Of a DNA stretch of 64,000 nucleotides, positions 44,291-52,718 are shown piece by piece. Each line of letters begins with the position of its first letter. Positions within the stretch are counted from its first letter, which is position 1. The translations under genes were made by a program, and so were the position numbers. The DNA is from Dyadobacter sp. CY345 (GTDB lineage Bacteria; Bacteroidota; Bacteroidia; Cytophagales; Spirosomataceae). The notes under the pieces were generated by a model that was not told the DNA's origin, did no database searches, and saw only the letters and a list, made by a program, of their open reading frames with translations. The stretch is from assembly GCF_021502725.1 (NCBI RefSeq), contig NZ_JAKFFS010000001.1:620001-684000 (forward strand), written 5' to 3'.

Positions 44291-44395
44291 CGTTCGTCCT
44301 TGAACAAAAGTGTTCGTTATCGGACACTTTTGTTGTTTTAAGGCTATCTAATGATTTGATTATCAGTATGATATTATTTTGGCATAAAATTTACC
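44291..44395 (+). promoter_or_regulatory. Tandem enhancer dyads and sigma-54-like promoter before permease run 2
   Basis: CGTTCG-TCCT-TGAACA (44291-44306) and TGTTCG-TTAT-CGGACA (44311-44326) are exactly 20 bp apart, with the same AAAG spacer as before the hlyD-type gene. TTGATTATCAGTATG begins at 44356 (45 bp after dyad 2) and TGGCATAAAATTTACC at 44380, 11 bp closer than in the other copies, about one helical turn. The second dyad also forms an AACAAAAGTGTTCG/CGGACACTTTTGTT hairpin (44303-44334) that may terminate the DUF4097 transcript. Confidence 0.65.
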
Positions 44396-44464
44396 TTACC
44401 AATCTATAGAAGCAACCTGAGGCATTCCCGTGCAGAATTCCTTCACTCCCTAATTCAGTTGGCC

Positions 44465-46873
44465 ATGTTTAACAACTACTTCACAATTGCCTGGCGAAAT
44501 CTCACGCGTAACAGCTTGTATGCATTTTTGAATGTGGCAGGATTGTCAATCGGGCTTGCTTGTGCTTTGATCGTTTTCTGGTTCATTCGTTTCCAGACTT
44601 CATTTGACCATGCTCACAAAAATATCGATCGTATTTACCAGATCACCACGGAATTTCTAACTGACGGGAAAAACTACTCCCGCGGCGTTCCTGCACCGAT
44701 GTGGAAAGCGTTGGAAGCAGAATTCCCGCAGTACACAGCGAGTATGTGTTTTGAAAAATATAATTCACTTCTTGCTGCGCTGGATAACAATGGGAAAGCA
44801 GTCAAAAAGTTTAAAGAGGAGGGGCCGTCACTGGCGTTTGTTCAGCCGGAATATTTCTCAATTTTTGATTCAAACTGGCAGGTTGGTAATCCCAAAAATG
44901 CACTTTCAAAACCAAACACCATTGTATTGAGCGAAAAAATGGCTCAAAAATATTTTGGAACTGAAAATCCGATTGGGAAAAGTATCAGGCTCGAAAACGA
45001 ACTTAACCTGGAAGTGACAGGCATAATCGACAACGTTTCTGAAAATACTGATCTGCCGTATGAATTCTTTGTTTCGTTTCAAACACTCACAGCTAATCCA
45101 AAATTCGAATATGGCGGCAGCGGATTGGATAATTGGAGCGGAGTAAATTCTAATACCTATTGTTATCTATTATTGCCGGAAAACGTAAATATTAAAGGTG
45201 TTGAAAAGCAAATGTCAGCACTGAACAAAAAATATCACGGAAAAGACTATAAGTTTTATTCCCACCCGCTTATTGCCTTTTCAGAGATGCACCACTCCGA
45301 AAATTACAACGGAGCGATGCCGATGAAATGGATCTGGATTATGAGCATAATCGGAATTTTCTTAATTGTTACTGCGTGTTTTAATTTCATAAATATGGCT
45401 ACGGCGCAGGCATTGCGACGTTCAAAAGAAGTCGGTGTCCGGAAAGCTGTGGGCGGGACCAGAAGCCAGGTTTTTATTCAGTTTATGACGGAAACAGCAT
45501 TAATTACCTTTGCGGCTCTGGTAATCGGTTTTGTGCTCGCCCTTCTCGTTGTTCCCAATATCAATAACTGGCTTGATCAGCCGGGAACTTGGCCCGTAAA
45601 TATTAACTGGGCCGACAGTTTCTTATGGATTTTTCTGGCGTCGCTTTTTGTCGGTGTGGTACTTTTAGCAGGATCGTATCCAGGTGGGATTCTCGCAGGC
45701 TTTCGGCCGGTACTTGCGTTGAAAGGAAGCATATCCACCCGGGAAATCGGCGGGATTTCTTTACGCCGTGGACTGATTGTATTTCAGTTTGTATTGATTC
45801 AGCTTTTGGTGATCTGTACGCTGGTTGTCAACAATCAGGTCGATTTTATGCTTTCTAAATCGGTGGGTTATGAGACAAAAGGGATTGCTGAGGTTACCAT
45901 TCCCACACCAGCAAAAGTGGACCAGAACACATTTCGTCAGCGTTTAATGGAAATTCCTGGGATTTCGGACGCTTCGTTTTGCTTATTTCTTCCCACTACC
46001 AATTCGAATAATAGCACCAATGTTAGGTTTGATACGCGTCAGAAAGATGAATTATGGACCATCAATACCAAAGTAGCGGACAATAACTATGTAAAAACTT
46101 TCGGGCTTCAATATGTTGCGGGTGGAAATATTCCTAAGAGTGATACTATACGCGGTTATTTAATTAACGAAAAAGCCGTTGAGCGTTTCGGGTTAAAAAA
46201 TCCTGCTGATGCAATTGGTAAAAATATTGAAATCGAAGACGTAACAGCTCCCGTTTATGGTGTGCTTAAAAATTGGAATAATACCTCTTTTAAAAATGAT
46301 GTAAACCCTATTGTAGTTTTTAGCTACAATATTTACAATTATTCTTGCGCCATTAAATTAAACACTGCTAATCTTCACCAGACCATGAAAAGTGTGGAGA
46401 AATTATGGAATGAATACTTTCCGGATTACCTCTACGAGCAATCCTTTCTGGATGAAAACATCGCTAAAAATTATGCACTTGAAAACATGATGCTGAAACT
46501 AATCAGGATCTTTTCTTTCATAGCAATTTTTATCGGCTGTCTGGGATTATATGGTTTGGTGAAATTTATGGCTTCTCAGAAAACGAAGGAAATTGGCGTT
46601 CGCAAAGTTTTAGGGGCAAGTGTTTTTAGCATTATCGGACTTTTCGGAAAAGAAATAACATTGTTGATCGGTGTTGCTTTTGTGATTGCTGCGCCAATTG
46701 GCTGGTATGTGATGCATGGCTGGCTTGAAGATTACGAATACCGCATTCCGATCGGCGCCGAAATTATGATTCTTGCCATCACCATTACATTTATTGTGGC
46801 AGCAATTACGGCTGGATACGAGTCAATAAAAGCGGCATTGATAAATCCGGTCAAATCGCTAAAATCAGAATAA
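44465..46873 (+). CDS. FtsX/MacB-type ABC permease 6
   Basis: This 802-residue doubled FtsX-type permease starts at the ATG at 44465 (MFNNYFTIAWRNL); a TTG two codons earlier is less likely. It forms a subgroup with permease 9: the first core is IVTACFNFINMATAQALRRSKEVGVRKAVGG, and the second core has LGLYGLVKFMASQKTKEIGVRKVLGAS, with Tyr and ASQKTKE where the others have Phe and EQRTKE. It ends NPVKSLKSE. It is the first gene of permease run 2 and follows the enhancer/sigma-54-like promoter. Substrate unknown. Confidence 0.92.
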   Translation: MFNNYFTIAWRNLTRNSLYAFLNVAGLSIGLACALIVFWFIRFQTSFDHAHKNIDRIYQITTEFLTDGKNYSRGVPAPMWKALEAEFPQYTASMCFEKYNSLLAALDNNGKAVKKFKEEGPSLAFVQPEYFSIFDSNWQVGNPKNALSKPNTIVLSEKMAQKYFGTENPIGKSIRLENELNLEVTGIIDNVSENTDLPYEFFVSFQTLTANPKFEYGGSGLDNWSGVNSNTYCYLLLPENVNIKGVEKQMSALNKKYHGKDYKFYSHPLIAFSEMHHSENYNGAMPMKWIWIMSIIGIFLIVTACFNFINMATAQALRRSKEVGVRKAVGGTRSQVFIQFMTETALITFAALVIGFVLALLVVPNINNWLDQPGTWPVNINWADSFLWIFLASLFVGVVLLAGSYPGGILAGFRPVLALKGSISTREIGGISLRRGLIVFQFVLIQLLVICTLVVNNQVDFMLSKSVGYETKGIAEVTIPTPAKVDQNTFRQRLMEIPGISDASFCLFLPTTNSNNSTNVRFDTRQKDELWTINTKVADNNYVKTFGLQYVAGGNIPKSDTIRGYLINEKAVERFGLKNPADAIGKNIEIEDVTAPVYGVLKNWNNTSFKNDVNPIVVFSYNIYNYSCAIKLNTANLHQTMKSVEKLWNEYFPDYLYEQSFLDENIAKNYALENMMLKLIRIFSFIAIFIGCLGLYGLVKFMASQKTKEIGVRKVLGASVFSIIGLFGKEITLLIGVAFVIAAPIGWYVMHGWLEDYEYRIPIGAEIMILAITITFIVAAITAGYESIKAALINPVKSLKSE

Positions 46874-46890
46874 GCCAGTTCGCAGCGACC

Positions 46891-47027
46891 CCGTCCGACG
46901 GCTTTTTCGCCGTCGGACGGGTAATAAAAGAGGAACTCGCCGTCGGACGGGTAATTAAAGAGAAACTCGCCGTCGCATGAGTAATAAAAGAGCAACTCGC
47001 TGTCGAACAGGTAATAAAAGATAAATC
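46891..47027 (+). repeat. GC-rich hairpin and four 30-bp tandem repeats between permeases
   Basis: CCGTCCGACGGC (46891) pairs with GCCGTCGGACGG (46909) in a 12-13-bp GC-rich stem. From 46908 a 30-bp unit (CGCCGTCGGACGGGTAATAA plus AAGAGGAACT) is repeated four times with rising divergence (starts 46908, 46938, 46968, 46998). No protein start is associated. It may reduce read-through from permease 6 into permease 7. Confidence 0.85.
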
Positions 47028-47086
47028 TAAAAAAAGCCAGAGTCCCAAATCCTTAAAATCAACTAGCCAGAAAAATCTCAAATAAT

Positions 47087-49540
47087 ATGTTTAAAAATTA
47101 TCTCAAAATAGCCTGGCGGAACCTGCTTTCTAGTAAGCTTTTTTCTGCTATTAACGTATTTGGCCTATCCGTTGGAATGACATGCTGTATGTTGCTTTTG
47201 TTGTATATCCTGAGCGAAACATCGTTCGATAAACATCAGGAACATGCCGATGATTTATACCTTCTGCGTAGTGAGAACATCCAGTCGAATGGCGAAAAAA
47301 TGGATAACCCCAGAGCTCCGGCGCCTTATGCACAGGCTGTGAAGGCAGAATTTCCTGAGGTAGTACAGGTCACCCGGCTTTGGCAGAATTTTCTTGAAAA
47401 CAAAACCTTACTAAAAACCTCCCAGCCGGGAAAACAGGAAAGGTCGTTTTACGAAACGAAAGGCATTCATGTGGATTCCACTTTCTTCGATGTTTTTACC
47501 TATAAGTTCATAGAGGGCGATGCCCAAACTTCGCTGAACGATCCGCATTCCGTGGTTTTATCCGAAGAAGTTGCTCACAAATTATTTGGTGATGAGCCGG
47601 CTTTGAACAAAACCATCAGGATTGGTGGCAGATCAGGAAATAATGAAAACTTTAAAGTGACTGGCGTATACCATAACGAAGCTGCCCGCTCTCATATCGA
47701 CGCAAATTATTTCGTTTCCATTCACTCGGGTTGGGTTGGCGATTATCTGAGACAGTCAGATATCGATTTTACGAACAATAATATGTTCTACACCTATCTC
47801 CGACTTAAACCCGGAACCAACGCAGAGAAATTCAGTGCAAAACTCCCTTCTTTCATTGAGAAATATGCCCGAAAAGATTTGAAAATTGCTGGTTTTGAGA
47901 AAAAGTTGTTTCTGTTGCCAGTAAAAGATATTCACCTTTTCAGCCTGATCGACCGAATTGTCGGGCCGACAACGAGTACCACTTACCTTTATGTGTTGGC
48001 ATCGATCGCTTTGTTTACTTTGTTGATTGCCTGCATCAACTTTATGAATCTTGCAACAGCACGTTCCGCAAAACGCGCCGCGGAAGTTGGTATCCGTAAA
48101 GTTATGGGAGCCGGAAGAGGCGGTTTAGTCGGTCAATTCCTTGCAGAATCGATGGTTTTAACTTTTCTGGCACTCATTCTCGCCATTGTTTCGGTTGCCA
48201 TCTTGCTGCCATTTTTTAACCAGCTATCTGACAAATCGCTGAATATTTCTGAGTTGTTCAAGCCCGAAATTGCGGTGGCTTTTATTGCGCTCGCTCTTGT
48301 AACGGGACTTTTGTCGGGAAGTTATCCTGCATTTTACCTGTCAGTTTTTAATCCGCTTGATGTCATTAAAGGAAAGTTCGTCAATTCAGTTTCCGCCACT
48401 ACCTTACGTCGTGGACTGGTCGTTTTTCAATTTGTCATTTCGATAGGCCTGGTTGTGGCGACGATGGTTATTCAGGGACAAATCAAATTTATGAAGGATC
48501 AACCCCTTGGTTTTGCGAAGGATCAGCAAATTGTCATTCCTCTCCGCAGCGCCGAAGCAAGAAAGGCATACACGGCTTTAAGAAACGAAATTCTTCAAAA
48601 CAGCCAGATCTCAGCCGCTTCCGGCACGTCTTATTATCCGGGAATTCTTAATCCAAGTGATATGTCCGTGTTTTTGCCCGGGCAAAGTGTCAATGACGAC
48701 GGTTTGATAAAAACCAATGGCGTCGCAGCTGATTTCATGAAAACCATGGATTTCAAGCTGGCTGCTGGGAGAATGTTTTCTGCTGATTTTCCCGCAGATA
48801 CTAATCTTAAAATCGTCGTGAATGAAGCCACGCTTAGGAAGTTTGGTATTCCGTTGGAAAAATCGGTTGGGCAAAAGTTGAATTTTAATATGAATGAAAG
48901 CACAATCGGGTCATTGGAAATCATCGGTGTTGTCAAGGATTTTCATTTTGAGGATTTGCACAAGGTCATTCAGCCCTATGCGTTTTTCCTGAATGCTGAC
49001 AATTTTAATTACATGGTAACGCATGTCAATACCAAAGATGTGGGCAACGTTTTGCCATTCATGGAAGCCAAATGGAAAGAGCTGGTACCGGACGAGCCAT
49101 TTTCTTACAGTTTTCTGAACGATGATTTTCAAAGCAATTATTCAGCCGACGCACGCACCTCCCGGATCGTCAATTCTTTCACCATTATCTCCATTCTGAT
49201 TTCTTGTCTGGGATTGTTTGGACTTGCAGCTTTTGCTGCGCAGCAGAGAATTAAGGAGATAGGCGTCCGGAAAGTTTTGGGCGCTTCTGTTACAAGTATT
49301 GTCGCTCTGCTTTCCGGCGATTTTATGAAACTGGTAATTATTTCGTTAGTCATCGCAACGCCGCTGACCTGGTATGTGATGTCAAAATGGTTGCAGGATT
49401 TCGCTTATAGCATTTCCATCGAATGGTGGATGTTCGCTATCGCCGGGGTCCTTGCCATAGCCATCGCACTGTTAACCGTAAGCTCGCAAGCGATAAAAGC
49501 CGCGCTGACTAATCCGGTAAAATCATTGAAATCAGAATAA
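47087..49540 (+). CDS. FtsX/MacB-type ABC permease 7
   Basis: This 817-residue doubled FtsX-type permease has SFDKHQEHADDLYLLR after helix 1, a first core LIACINFMNLATARSAKRAAEVGIRKVMGAG, and a second core LGLFGLAAFAAQQRIKEIGVRKVLGAS; it ends NPVKSLKSE. It sits 213 bases after permease 6, behind the repeat/hairpin block, and 36 bases before permease 8. A promoter of its own in the repeat interval is possible but not seen. Substrate unknown. Confidence 0.92.
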   Translation: MFKNYLKIAWRNLLSSKLFSAINVFGLSVGMTCCMLLLLYILSETSFDKHQEHADDLYLLRSENIQSNGEKMDNPRAPAPYAQAVKAEFPEVVQVTRLWQNFLENKTLLKTSQPGKQERSFYETKGIHVDSTFFDVFTYKFIEGDAQTSLNDPHSVVLSEEVAHKLFGDEPALNKTIRIGGRSGNNENFKVTGVYHNEAARSHIDANYFVSIHSGWVGDYLRQSDIDFTNNNMFYTYLRLKPGTNAEKFSAKLPSFIEKYARKDLKIAGFEKKLFLLPVKDIHLFSLIDRIVGPTTSTTYLYVLASIALFTLLIACINFMNLATARSAKRAAEVGIRKVMGAGRGGLVGQFLAESMVLTFLALILAIVSVAILLPFFNQLSDKSLNISELFKPEIAVAFIALALVTGLLSGSYPAFYLSVFNPLDVIKGKFVNSVSATTLRRGLVVFQFVISIGLVVATMVIQGQIKFMKDQPLGFAKDQQIVIPLRSAEARKAYTALRNEILQNSQISAASGTSYYPGILNPSDMSVFLPGQSVNDDGLIKTNGVAADFMKTMDFKLAAGRMFSADFPADTNLKIVVNEATLRKFGIPLEKSVGQKLNFNMNESTIGSLEIIGVVKDFHFEDLHKVIQPYAFFLNADNFNYMVTHVNTKDVGNVLPFMEAKWKELVPDEPFSYSFLNDDFQSNYSADARTSRIVNSFTIISILISCLGLFGLAAFAAQQRIKEIGVRKVLGASVTSIVALLSGDFMKLVIISLVIATPLTWYVMSKWLQDFAYSISIEWWMFAIAGVLAIAIALLTVSSQAIKAALTNPVKSLKSE

Positions 49541-49576
49541 AAAAATGTGTCTTCTCCCGACTTAACCTAACAGATC

Positions 49577-52003
49577 ATGATCAGGAATTATTTAAAAATT
49601 GCTTTCCGGAATTTGTTTCGGAACAAGGTATACAGCTTTATCAACATTGCCGGCCTGGCGATGGGCATTGCGGCGTTTTTGCTAATTCTTGAATATGTAA
49701 GTTTTGAAAAAAGTGTAAATCAATTCCATAAGAATCTGCCGGAAATGTACCGTCTGATCAATCTGGATAATAAGGGGAACACCTGGGCGGAAGTGGAACC
49801 TGCCTGGGCAACAAAGGCGAAACAGAATTTTAGTGAGATTAAGGATTATTGCCGTTTTGCAGATGACATCGCCAAAGGGATTGTTAAAACAGAAGGTAAC
49901 AAAGCAGAATCTTTCCGGGAAAATAACATTGGATATGCTGATGGGAATTTCTTCGACTTTTTCAGTTTTCCTGTTTTAAAAGGGGATAAAAAATCACTGA
50001 ATCAACCTAAAATCGTATTTATTACAAATAAAATTGCGGATAAATATTTTGGCAAAACAGATCCGATTGGCAAAGTACTGACACTTTCCAATCAGTTTGG
50101 TACTTTATCCTATTCGGTTGAAGGTGTTTACGAATCGCCCGAGAATTCGGATATTAATCTGGATATGGTATTTTCGTTGAAAACGCTTGAAAATCCGGCA
50201 AATCTCAATGGAAATGACTGGGCGAATTTGAATAGCGATGACAATCAGTATATTAACACTTTTCTTTTATTAGATAAAGGAGCAGATTACAAGTCGCTGG
50301 AACAAAAACTTTCCAGATTCAGGGAGGAAAATCAGACGGATAAAGACGGCATTCAATTCCGCTTGCAGCCAGCCGCCAATATTCATTTAGCTGAAAATTT
50401 AAGTGATACCTATCAAACCTCAGGAAATATCAAATATGTCTACACCCTGGGCGCGATTGCGTTTTTGATTTTATTGATTGCCTGGTTCAATTATATCAAT
50501 TTATCCACAGCAAATTCGCTGAAACGTGCCAGTGAAGTGGGTGTAAGAAAGGTAATAGGAGCCACGCCGTGGAATCTGGTTGGTCAATTTTTAGGTGAGT
50601 CAGCTTTGGTGAATTTTTTGAGTTTCACCGTTGCTATTTTGCTTGTCTATTTACTTCAACCCTTTTTCAATCAATTGATTGGAAAAAATCTTTCACTTCA
50701 AGTTCTGGGATATTCGCCGGTTTGGATTATTGGTTTGGGTGTTTTTCTGATCGGAATGCTGGCGTCGGGAGTTTACACGGCTTATGCTCTATCCAATTTT
50801 AATCCGGTGAAGGTCCTGAAAGGGAAATTAACAAAAACCTCACAAGGAGCTTTTTTAAGGAAATCGCTTGTTGTTTCTCAATTCAGTATTTCCATTGCTT
50901 TGATGCTGGTCACCATCGTGATTTACAGTCAGCTGAAATTTATGCAAAATGAAAATCTGGGGGTGAAAACAAGCCAGCTGCTCGTGATCCGCGGACCGGA
51001 GATTGGGAAAGATAGTACATTTAAAGTTCGTAAAGCTGCGTTTTGGAATGAGATCAGTTCGCAAAGTTTTGTAAAAGATTATGCGCTCTCGGGAAGTGTA
51101 CCTGGCAGCTTTTACAATTTCAATACCTCCGGATTTACGCAGCCTGGCTCCAAAGCCGGTGACGAACTGGCTTCATATGCGTTCACAATCATCGGTGACC
51201 GTTATCTGAATGTTTATGATCTGAAACTGAAAGCTGGAAGAAATTTTACGCCGGAGGAAACCAACATAGAATGGAATAAAAACTCAAAGGTGATCATGAA
51301 TGAAAAAGCCATTCAGCAGCTTGGATTTGAGTCGGCGGAAGATGCTTTGAAAACCAAAATCAAATGGGATGAGCGTTTTCTTGAAATCATTGGTGTCGTG
51401 AAAGATTACCATCATACAGGCCTGCAAAAAGCGATTGATCCAATCATTTTTTACCCTCAAAATAGCAGCCAGTATATCACAATCAGTCTGACTGCGGATA
51501 ATATGCAGGAAAAAATAGCCAGGCTTGAAAAGATCTATAAAAACTATTTTGCAGAAAATCCATTCGAATACTTTTTCGTTGACGAAAACTTCAATAAACA
51601 ATATACTTCCGAAAAACAGTACAGCCAGATTTTTACAACTGCATCGGTCTGGGCACTTGTGATCGCCTGTCTCGGTTTGTTTGGACTCGCTACATTTACG
51701 GTTGAAAATCGTAACAAGGAAATTGGTATCAGAAAAGTGCTTGGCGCCTCAGTCGCCAGTATTATCGCCTTGTTGTCAAAAGATTTTCTGTTGCTGATAA
51801 TCATCGCAATTCTGATTGCAAGTCCGGTTACTTATTATTTCATGAAAATCTGGTTAAGCGATTTTGCCTACCGGATTGATATTTCCTGGTGGATTTTCGC
51901 TGTTGCAGGAGGCATATCCATCTTGATTGCTTTATTTACCATTGTATTTCAGGGGATCAAAGCAGCGCTTGCGAATCCCGTTAAATCTTTAAAGTCCGAT
52001 TAA
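49577..52003 (+). CDS. FtsX/MacB-type ABC permease 8
   Basis: This 808-residue doubled permease is, like permease 5, one of the diverged members: the first core reads LIAWFNYINLSTANSLKRASEVGVRKVIGA (Trp-Phe-Asn-Tyr for Cys-Ile-Asn-Phe), SFD is replaced by SVNQFHKNLPEMYRLI, and the C-terminus is NPVKSLKSD. The second core is LGLFGLATFTVENRNKEIGIRKVLGAS (ENRNKE instead of EQRTKE). It is followed after 10 bases by a small exported protein, so the two are probably co-transcribed. Substrate unknown. Confidence 0.92.
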   Translation: MIRNYLKIAFRNLFRNKVYSFINIAGLAMGIAAFLLILEYVSFEKSVNQFHKNLPEMYRLINLDNKGNTWAEVEPAWATKAKQNFSEIKDYCRFADDIAKGIVKTEGNKAESFRENNIGYADGNFFDFFSFPVLKGDKKSLNQPKIVFITNKIADKYFGKTDPIGKVLTLSNQFGTLSYSVEGVYESPENSDINLDMVFSLKTLENPANLNGNDWANLNSDDNQYINTFLLLDKGADYKSLEQKLSRFREENQTDKDGIQFRLQPAANIHLAENLSDTYQTSGNIKYVYTLGAIAFLILLIAWFNYINLSTANSLKRASEVGVRKVIGATPWNLVGQFLGESALVNFLSFTVAILLVYLLQPFFNQLIGKNLSLQVLGYSPVWIIGLGVFLIGMLASGVYTAYALSNFNPVKVLKGKLTKTSQGAFLRKSLVVSQFSISIALMLVTIVIYSQLKFMQNENLGVKTSQLLVIRGPEIGKDSTFKVRKAAFWNEISSQSFVKDYALSGSVPGSFYNFNTSGFTQPGSKAGDELASYAFTIIGDRYLNVYDLKLKAGRNFTPEETNIEWNKNSKVIMNEKAIQQLGFESAEDALKTKIKWDERFLEIIGVVKDYHHTGLQKAIDPIIFYPQNSSQYITISLTADNMQEKIARLEKIYKNYFAENPFEYFFVDENFNKQYTSEKQYSQIFTTASVWALVIACLGLFGLATFTVENRNKEIGIRKVLGASVASIIALLSKDFLLLIIIAILIASPVTYYFMKIWLSDFAYRIDISWWIFAVAGGISILIALFTIVFQGIKAALANPVKSLKSD

Positions 52004-52013
52004 AAACCATTGT

Positions 52014-52685
52014 ATGAAAGATTCAAATTTTGTTAAACAATTATCACTTCTCATTTTCTTACATGCCGGATTTGCCCTTCACGCGCAGACCATTTTGAAA
52101 CCTGACCTGGCCAAACTTTTTAAGTCCGGGTCAATAAAAACCTTTAACCGAACAACATCTTTAACAGAATCAGGAAAAAGGAAAAATGTCATTCATCTGG
52201 ATGAAAAGCCGGATGCTGGTATCGCCTGGCTGGATGGAATAGCATTTTCAGAAGGAACAATCGAATTTGATTTGAAAGGCAGAAATGTCATGCAGAAAAG
52301 TTTTGTTGGTATTGCTTTTCACGGTAATGATGATAAAAGGTATGACGCCATTTATTTCCGGCCATTTAATTTTAAATCGACTGAGACAGAGCGGAAAAAT
52401 CATTCGGTTCAATACATTTCATTACCGGAAAATGATTGGCCGAAACTAAGAAAAGAACATCCGAACCAATATGAAAAACCGGTAAATCCTGTACCGGAAC
52501 CTGATGAGTGGTTTCATGTGAAAATTGTGATTGAAAAAAAAGAAGTGAAAGTTTTTGTCGAACAGTCCGAGGAGCCAAGTTTGGTTGTCAGGCAGTTGAG
52601 TAACCAGGGAAATGGAAAAATCGGATTTTGGGTTGGAGATCAAGCAAGTGGCGATTTTGCCGATCTCAAAATCAATAAAAAATAA
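52014..52685 (+). CDS. Exported LamG/DUF1080-like beta-sandwich protein
   Basis: This 223-residue protein has a signal peptide (about 1-25, ending LHAQ). The mature part has the pattern of a concanavalin-A-like jelly roll of the 3-keto-disaccharide hydrolase (DUF1080) type: FSEGTIEFDLKGRN, FVGIAFHGNDDKRYDAIYFRPFNF, HFHVKIVIEKKEVKVFVEQSEEPSL-like strands (here WFHVKIVIE) and GKIGFWVGDQASGDFADLKI. It probably binds a sugar; catalytic competence is uncertain. It starts 10 bases after permease 8 and ends 33 bases before permease 9, so it belongs to permease operon 2. Confidence 0.72.
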   Translation: MKDSNFVKQLSLLIFLHAGFALHAQTILKPDLAKLFKSGSIKTFNRTTSLTESGKRKNVIHLDEKPDAGIAWLDGIAFSEGTIEFDLKGRNVMQKSFVGIAFHGNDDKRYDAIYFRPFNFKSTETERKNHSVQYISLPENDWPKLRKEHPNQYEKPVNPVPEPDEWFHVKIVIEKKEVKVFVEQSEEPSLVVRQLSNQGNGKIGFWVGDQASGDFADLKINKK

Positions 52686-52718
52686 AAGTGTCCTGAAACT
52701 TCAAATGATTAGAAAGTC

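Noticed and set aside
46908..47027. Four 30-bp tandem repeats considered as a CRISPR array
   Set aside because: The units are directly contiguous with no spacers, and no cas gene is near.
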